NCBI RefSeq assembly: GCF_013280495.1
Contig: NZ_JABSSX010000007.1
Coordinates: forward strand, 96,692-160,691
Reading direction: 5' to 3'
Source: Brevibacterium permense
GTDB taxonomy: Bacteria > Actinomycetota > Actinomycetes > Actinomycetales > Brevibacteriaceae
DNA length: 64,000 nucleotides
Below the pieces are notes generated by a model. That model was not told where the DNA came from. It made no database searches and worked only from the letters and a program-made list of their open reading frames with translations. Shown in pieces: positions 40,404-48,762 of this stretch (positions are counted from its first letter, which is position 1; each line of letters opens with the position of its first letter). The position numbers and the translations under genes were made by a program.

Positions 40404-41540
40404 TCAGAGCTGGTTGCCCAGCTTGCCCTCATTCTCATCCGCGCGGGTGTAGGAGAACCCGTCGGCACCGATCGTCACGGCCATCTCCGAATCGTCCGTG
40501 CGAACATGCACGGGCTGCGGGTTGCCGTCGAGATCGAGGACGAGGGAGGCGTCCGTGTACCAGGACGGCACGACGGGGTTGCCCCACCAGTCGCGGCGCT
40601 GATTGTCGTGGACGTCCCACGTGATGACCGGGTTGTCCGGGTCGCCGGTGTAGTAGTCCTGCGTGTACACCTCGACGCGGTGACCATCGGGGTCGCGCAG
40701 GTAGAGGTAGAACGCGTTCGAGACACCATGGCGGCCGGGCCCGCGTTCGATCGAGTCGGACCGGCGCAGAGCACCGAGCTTGTCGCAGATGGCGAGGATA
40801 TTGTGCTTCTCATGCGTGGCGAAGCAGACATGATGCATGCGCGGTCCGTCGCCGCCGGTCATCGCCGTGTCGTGGACGGTGGCCTTGCGGCGCATCCACG
40901 CGGCGTAGACCGTGCCCTCCTCGTCCTGGATGTCCTCCGTGACGCGGAAGCCGAGGTCCTGCATGTACTTCACCGCGCGCGGCACATCCGGAGTGACCTG
41001 ATTGAAGTGGTCGAGGCGGACGAGCTCGCCGGGGATGTGCAGGTCGTAGCGCCACGACATGCGTTCGACGTGATCGGACTGGTAGAAGAACTCGTATGGG
41101 AAGCCGAGCGGGTCGACCACGCGCACGGAGTCGCCCACGCCCTTGACGAACCCGTCGGGGCTGCGACGGACATCGCAGCCGAGTTCCGTGTAGAAGGCCA
41201 CGGCCCTGTCGAGCTCCTCCGGGCTGCGCACCCGGTAGGAGAACGCCGCCACGGCAGCGACCTCGCCCTTGCGCAGGACGAGGTTGTGGTGGATGAACTC
41301 CTCCGTCGAGCGCAGATAGAGCGTGTTCTCGTCCTCTTCGGTAACATAGAGCCCGAGCACGTCGACGTAGAACTCCCGGGACGCGGCGAGGTCGGTGACG
41401 ACGAGTTCCATATAGGCACAGCGGAGGATGTCGGGAGGGCTCGACTGCGGAGTGGCGATGGGGTTGTCGGTGGCGATGCCCGTCTCCTGGCTGACGAAAT
41501 AGCCGGCCGAGGTCCGGGTCATATCAGTGCGGTTGGTCAT
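40404..41540 (-). CDS. hpaD: Homoprotocatechuate (3,4-dihydroxyphenylacetate) 2,3-dioxygenase
   Basis: Extradiol ring cleavage of homoprotocatechuate. 378 residues of the type I vicinal-oxygen-chelate fold. Metal ligands are His178 (RLDHFNQV), His237 (PRMHHVCF) and Glu290 (GHRVE); second-sphere residues are Asn180, His223 and Tyr280. All lie exactly 23 positions after their counterparts in the well-studied B. fuscum enzyme, so the fold is intact and the protein has a longer N-terminus. GAGG precedes the ATG. The family uses Fe(II) or Mn(II); sequence does not decide. It follows the dehydrogenase gene by 7 bases. Confidence 0.96.
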   Translation of the reverse strand: MTNRTDMTRTSAGYFVSQETGIATDNPIATPQSSPPDILRCAYMELVVTDLAASREFYVDVLGLYVTEEDENTLYLRSTEEFIHHNLVLRKGEVAAVAAFSYRVRSPEELDRAVAFYTELGCDVRRSPDGFVKGVGDSVRVVDPLGFPYEFFYQSDHVERMSWRYDLHIPGELVRLDHFNQVTPDVPRAVKYMQDLGFRVTEDIQDEEGTVYAAWMRRKATVHDTAMTGGDGPRMHHVCFATHEKHNILAICDKLGALRRSDSIERGPGRHGVSNAFYLYLRDPDGHRVEVYTQDYYTGDPDNPVITWDVHDNQRRDWWGNPVVPSWYTDASLVLDLDGNPQPVHVRTDDSEMAVTIGADGFSYTRADENEGKLGNQL

Positions 41541-41547
41541 GGCTGCC

Positions 41548-43053
41548 TCACTGCTTTCCGAAGACGGGGTTGTGGACCTCGCCGAGGTTGATGTGCACGG
41601 ACTGCTGTTCCGTGTAGAAGTCGATCGACCGGTAACCGCCTTCGTGGCCGAGTCCCGAGGCCTTGACGCCGCCGAAGGGGGTGCGCAGATCGCGGACGTT
41701 GTTCGAGTTCAGCCACACCATTCCCGACTCGACGGCCTGGGAGAAGTTGTGGGCGCGCTTGAGGTCCGAGGTCCAGATATAGGCGGCCAGACCGTACTTC
41801 GTATTGTTCGCCAGCTCCAGGGCCTCCTCGTCGGAGGAGAACGGGGTGATCGCGACGACGGGTCCGAAGATCTCCTCCTGGAAGATCCGCGCGTCGGGCT
41901 TCACATCGGCGAACACGGTCGGCTGGACGAAGTTACCGGTCTCGAAGCCCTCGGGGCGTCCGCCGCCGGCGACGAGGCGGGCCTCGGACTTGCCGATCTC
42001 GACGTAGGACATGACCTTCTCATAGTGCTCGGGGTGGACGAGCGCAGCCACCTCGGTGGCAGGATCCGACGGCAGACCGACCTTCACGCGCCCCGCCTGG
42101 GCGGCGTAGCGCTCGACGAATTCGTCGTAGATCGACTGCTCGACGAGGATGCGCGAACCCGCGGTGCAGCGCTCCCCGTTGAGGGAGAAGACACCGAAGA
42201 TCGTGGCGTTGACTGCAGCCTCGATGTCCGCATCGGCGAAGACCACTGCCGGGGACTTTCCGCCGAGCTCCATCGACAGGCCCTTGAGCCAGGGGGCGGC
42301 ATTGGCGAAGATCGTCTGGCCGGTCTTCGACTCACCGGTGAAGGAGATGAGCGGCACGTCGGGGTGCTTGACGAGGGAGTCGCCGGCGAAGCCCTCTTCG
42401 CCGAAGCCGTTGACCATGTTGAACACACCGGTGGGCAGTCCGGCCTCTTCGAAGATGCCTGGCCACAGGGAGGCCGAGAGCGGGGTGAACTCTGCGGGCT
42501 TGAGCACGACGGTGTTGCCGGTCGCGATCGCCGGTCCCAGCTTCCAGGATTCCAGCATGAACGGGGTGTTCCACGGGGTGATGAGTCCGGCCACGCCGAT
42601 GGGCTTGCGGTTGACGTAGTTCGCCTGGCGGCCGGGCACCTTGAAGGCGTCGTCGACCTGGGCGACGATGAGGTCGGCGAAGAAGCGGAAGTTCTCCGCC
42701 GCGCGCGCCGCCTGGCCCTTGGCCTGGGTGATCGGCAGTCCGGAGTCGAAGGACTCCATGGCGGCGAGTTCGTCCTTGCGAGATTCGACGATATCGGCGA
42801 TCTTGCCCAGGATTCGGGCGCGCTCACGCGGAAGCATCCGCGGCCACGGGCCCTCGTCGAAGGCCGTCTTCGCCGCTGCGACGGCGGCTTCGATATCGGC
42901 CTTCTTGCCCGAGGCGGCTTTGATGTAGGGCTCGTTCGTCACCGGGTTGAGAACGTCGAATTCGTCTCCGTCGATGGAGTCGACGAATTCTCCGCCGATG
43001 TAGTGGCGGATCTTCTCCGGCAGATCGGCCGGCGGGGTGGTGGACTGTGTCAT
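41548..43053 (-). CDS. hpaE: 5-Carboxymethyl-2-hydroxymuconate semialdehyde dehydrogenase
   Basis: Oxidises the ring-cleavage product of HpaD with NAD. The 501-residue aldehyde dehydrogenase has Asn162 (TPWNTP), Glu262 (MELGGKSP) and Cys296 (GERCTAGSR), and the C-terminal TPFGGVKASGLG block. Start at ATG 43053, preceded by AAAGGA and overlapping the stop of the GntR gene (43050-43053); upstream frame extension is not supported. Confidence 0.93.
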   Translation of the reverse strand: MTQSTTPPADLPEKIRHYIGGEFVDSIDGDEFDVLNPVTNEPYIKAASGKKADIEAAVAAAKTAFDEGPWPRMLPRERARILGKIADIVESRKDELAAMESFDSGLPITQAKGQAARAAENFRFFADLIVAQVDDAFKVPGRQANYVNRKPIGVAGLITPWNTPFMLESWKLGPAIATGNTVVLKPAEFTPLSASLWPGIFEEAGLPTGVFNMVNGFGEEGFAGDSLVKHPDVPLISFTGESKTGQTIFANAAPWLKGLSMELGGKSPAVVFADADIEAAVNATIFGVFSLNGERCTAGSRILVEQSIYDEFVERYAAQAGRVKVGLPSDPATEVAALVHPEHYEKVMSYVEIGKSEARLVAGGGRPEGFETGNFVQPTVFADVKPDARIFQEEIFGPVVAITPFSSDEEALELANNTKYGLAAYIWTSDLKRAHNFSQAVESGMVWLNSNNVRDLRTPFGGVKASGLGHEGGYRSIDFYTEQQSVHINLGEVHNPVFGKQ

Positions 43054-43754
43054 GGCTTGTCCTTTCGTGAATCTGCAATCAAATCCGTGGTTGGGGCCGT
43101 GGTCGTCTGGGAGTTCTGGAAGCTGTGCAGCGTGGCCGAGCGGTGCTCGCGCACGGCCCGTTCGACCTCCTGCGCCGAGGCACGAGCCCGGATGAGGGCG
43201 ACGATGCGGGAGTGTTCCTCCACCGACTCGAGCGCCCGTTCGGGGACGAAGGAGAACGTCGAATCCCGCAGGTGGTTGAGCCGGTCCCACTCGAGTTCGA
43301 CGAGGGTGCACAGCCGATCGTTCGGGCAGCGCCGGTAGAGCAGTTCATGGAACTCGTGGTTGAGCCGGGTGAACTCGGCCGGCTCGAAATCATCGAGCAG
43401 AGCCCGCATCTGATCGTTGATCTGCTCCGCGGCATCGAGATCATCGGCGCCGAGGTGGCCCTGCGCTTGGGCAACGGCCGCGGCCTCGAGGATCGCGACC
43501 GTTTCCATCGACTGGGTGTAGGACCCTTGGTCGACCATGGCCACACGGGCCCCGACATTGCGCTCGAAGGTCACGAGCCCGTCGGCTTCCAGCCGGCGGA
43601 TTGCCTCGCGCACCGGCACCACCGAGGTGTCGAGTTCGAGTGCGATCTGCGCGAGCACGAGTTTGTGCCCGGGCTGATAGGTCTGGTCGGCGACGCGTTC
43701 GCGGATCCACCGGTAGGCGGTCTCGGCCTTGCTCAGGGACGCAGTCGCGGTCAC
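43050..43754 (-). CDS. GntR family regulator, FCD subfamily
   Basis: 234 residues: winged helix at about 8-75 (LVLAQIALELDTSVVPVREAIRRLEADGLV) and an all-helical FCD effector domain at about 80-215 with the usual metal-site histidines (LNHEFHELLYRR, EHSRIVALI, REHRSATLHSF). GTG at 43754 overlaps the stop of the upstream decarboxylase/isomerase gene, and its own stop overlaps hpaE, so the regulator is made as part of the aromatic operon. It probably represses from the operator at 45280 and is released by a pathway intermediate (inference). Confidence 0.9.
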   Translation of the reverse strand: MTATASLSKAETAYRWIRERVADQTYQPGHKLVLAQIALELDTSVVPVREAIRRLEADGLVTFERNVGARVAMVDQGSYTQSMETVAILEAAAVAQAQGHLGADDLDAAEQINDQMRALLDDFEPAEFTRLNHEFHELLYRRCPNDRLCTLVELEWDRLNHLRDSTFSFVPERALESVEEHSRIVALIRARASAQEVERAVREHRSATLHSFQNSQTTTAPTTDLIADSRKDKP

Positions 43755-45241
43755 CGTGAGGCCTTCCACTCGTCGAATTTCGCCTTCCATTCGCCCTTGG
43801 GCGGGAAGAGCTCTTCGATCGGGTTGCCGGCGGCGACCTGTTCGGCCACCCAGCCGTCCTCGATCTCCTTCGCCAGTGCCGCGTCGACGACTTCTTCGAC
43901 GAGGCTTCGGGGGATGACGATGGCTCCGTCGTCGTCGGCGACGATGACGTCGCCGGGCAGGACGGTGGCATTTCCGCAGGCCACGGCCACATCCGATTCC
44001 CATGGGACGTGCTTGCGGCCGAGCACGGCGGGGTGCTTCGCGGTGGAGAACACGGGCAGGATCTCGGCCACCTCGGCGGAGTCGCGGACTCCCCCGTCGG
44101 TGACGACGCCGGCGGCGCCGAGCGATTTCGCGCGCAGGGCGAGGATGTCGCCGAGGGTGCCCGAGCCGGATTCGCCGCGGGCCTCGATGACGACGACCTC
44201 GCCGGGGCGGATCGAGTCGAAGGCCTGCTTCTGGGCGTTGTATCCGCCGCCGTGGGATTTGAACAGATCTTCGCGGTTGGGCACGAAGCGCAGCGTCTTC
44301 GCGGTGCCGACGATCTTCGCGCCCGGTTTCAGCGGGGCCACGCCTTCGATGACGACATTGTTGAGTCCGCGCGACCGCAGCTGCGCCGACAGGCCCGCGG
44401 TCGGGGCCTCGGTGAGTTTGGCGATGAGGTCATCGCCGAGTGCCGCCTCGGCAGTGTCATCGGCGTCGCCCTCCGGGGCGAGTCCGGCGGCTTCGCGTGA
44501 GCCCCAGGCGTCGACGGTGAGTGCTTCGTTCACTGCAGGCAGGCTGCCGAGGTTCTCGTCGAAGTCTCCGGACCCTTCGACGACGGTGGTGGTCAGTCGT
44601 CCTGAGCTCAGTTCTTCGCCGTTCGCCGAGGCGGCCGTGACCTCGACCTCGACCGTGTCACCGGGGGCGACGACGGAGGATCCGGCGGGGGTGCCGGTGA
44701 GGATGACGTCGCCGGGCTCGAGGGTGAGGTGCCGGCTGAGGTCCGCGACGATGCGCGGGAGGGTGAAGATGAGCTGATCGGCTCGCGTGCCGTCGTCCTG
44801 GACGACCTCGCCGTTGACCCAGGTGCGCAGGCGCAGGGAGTCGGGGGCCGCCTCGGCGGCGGGGATGAGTTCGGGGCCCAGCGGGGTGTATCCGTCGCGG
44901 CTCTTCGAACGCACGTTCGATCCCTTGTCCGGGCTCTTCATGTCGTAGAGGCCGAAGTCGTTCGACGCGGTCACGCCGGCCACATACGACCAGGCCTCGG
45001 CCTCGGTGACATTGCGGGCGGAGGTACCGATGACGATGGCGACCTCACCTTCGAAGGCGAGCAGCGAGGTGCCGGCGGGGCGTTCGATGGTCTGGCCGGT
45101 GGCGGCGACGGAGCTGGCCGCCTTGAGGAAGTACGACGGCTGGGCGGGGCGCTTTCCTCGTTGTGCCGCACGGGACTCGTAGGCCACATGAACGGCAACG
45201 ATCTTGCCCGGACGGGTCGGAACACCTGCTGGAGTCGACAT
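43751..45241 (-). CDS. Fusion: FAH-family isomerase/decarboxylase plus RraA-like domain
   Basis: 496 residues. Residues 12-225 form a fumarylacetoacetate hydrolase-type domain (FEGEVAIVIG with Glu64 and Glu66, SNDFGLYDMK, GDVILTGTPAG). Residues 270-490 form an RraA/HMG-aldolase-type domain (GTLGDILALRAKSLGAAGVV, TDGGVRD with Arg386 and Asp387). Classical HpcE has two FAH domains for decarboxylation and isomerisation of the C8 intermediate; here an RraA-like domain replaces one of them and may be the decarboxylase. ATG 45241 has GAGGT at good spacing; a GTG three codons upstream is possible. First gene of the operon. Confidence 0.87.
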   Translation of the reverse strand: MSTPAGVPTRPGKIVAVHVAYESRAAQRGKRPAQPSYFLKAASSVAATGQTIERPAGTSLLAFEGEVAIVIGTSARNVTEAEAWSYVAGVTASNDFGLYDMKSPDKGSNVRSKSRDGYTPLGPELIPAAEAAPDSLRLRTWVNGEVVQDDGTRADQLIFTLPRIVADLSRHLTLEPGDVILTGTPAGSSVVAPGDTVEVEVTAASANGEELSSGRLTTTVVEGSGDFDENLGSLPAVNEALTVDAWGSREAAGLAPEGDADDTAEAALGDDLIAKLTEAPTAGLSAQLRSRGLNNVVIEGVAPLKPGAKIVGTAKTLRFVPNREDLFKSHGGGYNAQKQAFDSIRPGEVVVIEARGESGSGTLGDILALRAKSLGAAGVVTDGGVRDSAEVAEILPVFSTAKHPAVLGRKHVPWESDVAVACGNATVLPGDVIVADDDGAIVIPRSLVEEVVDAALAKEIEDGWVAEQVAAGNPIEELFPPKGEWKAKFDEWKASR

Positions 45242-45279
45242 CGATCTCACACCTCATTTCGATTAGCTTCACCACAAAT

Positions 45280-45292
45280 CGTATATGATACG
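45280..45292. promoter_or_regulatory. Putative GntR operator in the aromatic divergent promoter
   Basis: CGTATATGATACG is an inverted repeat (CGTAT-N3-ATACG) within ATCGTATATGATACGG, between the operon start (45241) and the MFS gene (45360). It resembles the GTATAC-type sites of FCD regulators. Its first 11 bases recur at 46749. Confidence 0.6.
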
Positions 45293-45359
45293 GTTCCCGA
45301 GAACAAGTAATCCAGGCCACAGAGAACGTGGTCGGGACGCACGACAGGACACAGGAGTC

Positions 45360-46763
45360 ATGGCAGCACAGAAGCACACTCAGACCCGGGTGGCGTTCGC
45401 GACGATCGTCGGCACGAGCATCGAGTGGTACGACTATTTCCTCTACGCGGCGGCCTCGGGGCTGATCTTCAACGAGCTCTTCTTCGGCCCGCTCGGATCG
45501 ACGCTCTCGACCATGGTCGCCTTCGCGACGGTCGGGATCAGCTTCCTCTTTCGCCCTCTGGGCGCATTCCTCGCCGGACATTTCGGTGATAAGCTCGGCC
45601 GCCGGGTGGTCCTCATCATCACCCTCATCGCCATGGGTGCCGCGACCGCGCTCATCGGCTTCCTGCCGACCTTCGAATCCGCGGGCGTCCTGGCTCCGAT
45701 CCTGCTCATCGCACTGCGCATAGTCCAGGGAATCTCGGCCGGCGGGGAATGGGGCGGCGCCGTCCTGCTCGCCGTCGAACACGCCGATGAGAAGTCACGC
45801 GGGCTGCGCGGTTCCTTCCCGCAGATCGGGGTGTCCATCGGCCTTCTGCTGTCCTCGGGCGCGCTCGCCCTGATGACCTCGATCGCCCCGGGCGATGCCT
45901 TCCTCGAATGGGGCTGGCGGGTGCCGTTCTTCCTCTCCATCGTGCTCGTCTTCGTCGGCTACTGGATCCGCCGCGGAGTCGAGGAATCCCCTGTCTTCCA
46001 CGAGATCGCCGAGCGCAAGGAACAGGTGTCGAACCCGTTGGGCAAGCTCGTCAAGAGCCATTGGCTGCTCGTCATCCTCGCCTCCCTCGTGTTCATGGGC
46101 AACAACGCCGCCGGGTACATGACCACCGGCGGATACATCCAGAACTACGCCACGGATCCGGCCGGCCCCATCGGCCTCGAGCGTGGTCCCGTGCTCTGGG
46201 TCGTCGCCGCCTCGGCGGTGTCCTGGCTGGTCTTCACGATCATCGCGGGAGCCGTCTCGGACAAGATCGGACGCCGGAACACCTACATCCTCGGCTGGAT
46301 CCTCCTGCTCGCGGGCATCTTCTCCCTGTTCCCGCTGGTCAACACCGGTTCGGTGGGCATGCTCCTGCTCGGTCTCGTCGTCCTCACGATCGGCCTGGGC
46401 TTCACCTACGGTCAGCAGCCGGCGATGTACGCCGAGCTGTTCCCCTCCAGCGTCCGCTTCTCAGGAGTCTCGGTCTCCTATGCGATCGGGTCGATCCTCG
46501 GCGGCGCCTTTGCTCCGACGATCGCAAAGGGTCTCGTGTCATCGACGGGAACGACCGCCTCGGTGGCGGTGTACCTGGGCGTCGTCGCCGTGCTCGCCCT
46601 CGCGGCAACCCTGCTGCTGCGTGATCGCACCGGCATTCCGCTGGGTCCAGACCACGAGGACGAGCAGTCAGTGAGCCCGATCATCGGGGTCGGATCGCCA
46701 CAGCTGACCAGCGATGACGGTGACCGGCACCACCCCGCCGAGACCAGATCGTATATGAACTGA
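45360..46763 (+). CDS. MFS transporter, metabolite:H+ symporter (MHS) type
   Basis: 467 residues with 12 predicted membrane helices. The N-terminus FATIVGTSIEWYDYFLY, the loop GHFGDKLGRRVVL and the helix segment GGEWGGAVLLAVEHA are characteristic of the MHS branch, which takes up organic and aromatic acids with protons. ATG after ACAGGAGTC. It is divergent from the homoprotocatechuate operon and upstream of the hydroxylase gene, so it probably imports a hydroxyphenylacetate or related acid. The last codons (…RSYMN) are read from the second operator-like site. Confidence 0.9.
   Translation: MAAQKHTQTRVAFATIVGTSIEWYDYFLYAAASGLIFNELFFGPLGSTLSTMVAFATVGISFLFRPLGAFLAGHFGDKLGRRVVLIITLIAMGAATALIGFLPTFESAGVLAPILLIALRIVQGISAGGEWGGAVLLAVEHADEKSRGLRGSFPQIGVSIGLLLSSGALALMTSIAPGDAFLEWGWRVPFFLSIVLVFVGYWIRRGVEESPVFHEIAERKEQVSNPLGKLVKSHWLLVILASLVFMGNNAAGYMTTGGYIQNYATDPAGPIGLERGPVLWVVAASAVSWLVFTIIAGAVSDKIGRRNTYILGWILLLAGIFSLFPLVNTGSVGMLLLGLVVLTIGLGFTYGQQPAMYAELFPSSVRFSGVSVSYAIGSILGGAFAPTIAKGLVSSTGTTASVAVYLGVVAVLALAATLLLRDRTGIPLGPDHEDEQSVSPIIGVGSPQLTSDDGDRHHPAETRSYMN
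46749..46759. promoter_or_regulatory. Second copy of the GntR operator half
   Basis: ATCGTATATGA is identical to 45278-45288 and lies inside the last codons of the MFS gene, 50 bases before the hydroxylase start. The second arm is degenerate (ACTGAT). It suggests separate regulation of the hydroxylase by the same protein. Confidence 0.5.
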
Positions 46764-46808
46764 TAGCATTCAAACATCACGACGACGTGTCACGAACCGG
46801 AGGTTGAC

Positions 46809-48743
46809 ATGCATTTCCATCAGAACGGCTACGTATCCGCCGATCCGCGGATCGAAGAGGCCGCTGGGTACGGAGTCGATCGAGCAGAGGATCTGCCCGA
46901 TGAGGTCGATGTCCTCATCGTCGGCAGCGGTCCTGCGGGAATGATCGCGGCGGCTCAGCTCTCGCAGTACCCGGACGTCAACGCGCGGTTGATCGAGAAG
47001 CGCGATTCGCGGCTGGTCATCGGTCAGGCCGACGGCATCCAGGCCCGTTCTGTCGAGACCTTCCAGGCGTTCGGCTTCGCCGAGGAGATCATGCGCGAGG
47101 GCTATCACATCACTGAGATGGCGTTCTGGAATCCGGATCCGGAGAACCCAGAGAACATCATCCGCTCCGGTCGGCCCAAGGATGACGAGCACGGAATCAG
47201 CGAATTCCCGCACCTCATCGTCAACCAGGCACGCGTGCTCGACTACTTCGCCCAGTTCGCCGCCCAGTCCCCCGGCAAGATCACGCCCGACTATGGGATC
47301 GAGTTCGTCGACCTCACGGTCGACCAGGACGCCGAAGCCGCCTCGGCGAAGAATCATCCGGTATCAGTCACCGTCCGCTACACGGCCGGCGAGCGCGCTG
47401 GCGAGGAACGCACCATCCGCGCCGGCTATGTCGTCGGCTGCGACGGTGCCCGGTCGAAGGTCCGGTCGTCGATCGGACGGACGATGTCCGGTGACCAGGC
47501 CAATCACGCCTGGGGTGTGATGGATATGCTCGCGAATTCCGATTTCCCCGATATCCGCACCAAGTGCGCGATCTCGTCGAAGCACGGAAACATCCTCCAC
47601 ATCCCCCGCGAGGGCGGGCATCTGTTCCGGATGTACGTCGATCTCGGCGAGGTGCCCGAGGATGATGCGCGCCAGGTGCGGTCGACGAGCATCGACGAAA
47701 TCATCCGCCGGGCGAATGCGATCATCTCGCCCTACAGCATCGATGTGAAGAACGTGGCCTGGCATTCGGTCTACGAGGTCGGGCACCGGCTCACCGACGC
47801 CTTCGACGACACCGACGAGACCGCGCCTGATTCTCAGTGTCCGCGCGTGTTCATCACCGGCGATGCCTGCCACACTCACTCTGCGAAAGCCGGTCAGGGA
47901 ATGAACGTGTCGATGCAGGACGGCTTCAACATCGCGTGGAAGCTCGGTCAGGTCATCTCCGGACGGTCGTCGACGGAACTGCTGCGCACCTACTCGGCCG
48001 AACGTCAGGTGGCGGCGAAGAACCTCATCGAATTCGACAAGGAATGGTCGACGCTCATGGCGACTCCGCAGGAAGAGCTGCCGGACACGACCTACCTCGA
48101 GGACTTCTACGTCAAGACCGCGGAGTTCCCCGCCGGGTTCATGACCGAGTACACGGAGTCGATGATCACGTCCCCGACGACTCATCAGGAGCTCGCGGCC
48201 GGATTCCCGATCGGCAAGCGGTTCAAGTCGGCTCGGGTCAAGCGCAGCTGCGATGCGAACTTCATCCACCTCGGACACGAGGCCCGCGCCGACGGTCGCT
48301 GGAGGGTCTATGTCTTCGCCGATCGGGCAGCTCCGGTCGTCGACGGGTCTGCCGGCACCTCGGGCGGCGAGTCGAAGGTGGCAGCTCTGGCTGCGTGGCT
48401 CGAATCGGATCCGGCCTCTCCCCTGGTTGCCTACCGCAGGGAGGGTGAGGACCTCGATGCGCTCGTCGAGCTCAGCGTCATCTACCAGCAGGAGCATAAG
48501 GAGTTCGCGTTCCCCGATGTGCCGAAGATCTTCCGTCCGAATATCGGTGCCTTTGACCTCGAATACGTCGAGAAGATCTACGCGACCCTGCCCGACGAGG
48601 ACATCTTCGACGCCCGTGAGATCAGCCGCGATGGTGCCGTCGTCGTGGTCCGCCCCGACCAGTATGTGTCCGGCATCTTCCCGTTGGACGCACATGCCGA
48701 GATCGGCGACTACTTCGCAGGAGTCTTCGAACCCGTGAAGTGA
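46809..48743 (+). CDS. FAD-dependent aromatic hydroxylase (3-hydroxybenzoate 4-monooxygenase/phenol hydroxylase type)
   Basis: 644 residues of the PheA/TfdB group A flavoprotein family, closest in look to MobA 3-hydroxybenzoate 4-monooxygenase. VLIVGSGPAGMIAAAQ (35-50) binds the FAD ADP part, VVGCDGARSKVR is the DG motif, and FITGDACHTHSAKAGQGMNVSMQD the GD motif; a thioredoxin-like C-terminal domain follows (about 460-644). ATG after AACCGGAGG. Context suggests it hydroxylates a 3-hydroxyphenylacetate-like acid to homoprotocatechuate, but 3-hydroxybenzoate is an equal possibility from sequence alone. Confidence 0.88.
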   Translation: MHFHQNGYVSADPRIEEAAGYGVDRAEDLPDEVDVLIVGSGPAGMIAAAQLSQYPDVNARLIEKRDSRLVIGQADGIQARSVETFQAFGFAEEIMREGYHITEMAFWNPDPENPENIIRSGRPKDDEHGISEFPHLIVNQARVLDYFAQFAAQSPGKITPDYGIEFVDLTVDQDAEAASAKNHPVSVTVRYTAGERAGEERTIRAGYVVGCDGARSKVRSSIGRTMSGDQANHAWGVMDMLANSDFPDIRTKCAISSKHGNILHIPREGGHLFRMYVDLGEVPEDDARQVRSTSIDEIIRRANAIISPYSIDVKNVAWHSVYEVGHRLTDAFDDTDETAPDSQCPRVFITGDACHTHSAKAGQGMNVSMQDGFNIAWKLGQVISGRSSTELLRTYSAERQVAAKNLIEFDKEWSTLMATPQEELPDTTYLEDFYVKTAEFPAGFMTEYTESMITSPTTHQELAAGFPIGKRFKSARVKRSCDANFIHLGHEARADGRWRVYVFADRAAPVVDGSAGTSGGESKVAALAAWLESDPASPLVAYRREGEDLDALVELSVIYQQEHKEFAFPDVPKIFRPNIGAFDLEYVEKIYATLPDEDIFDAREISRDGAVVVVRPDQYVSGIFPLDAHAEIGDYFAGVFEPVK

Positions 48744-48762
48744 TTTCGGAACGATTCTGTTC

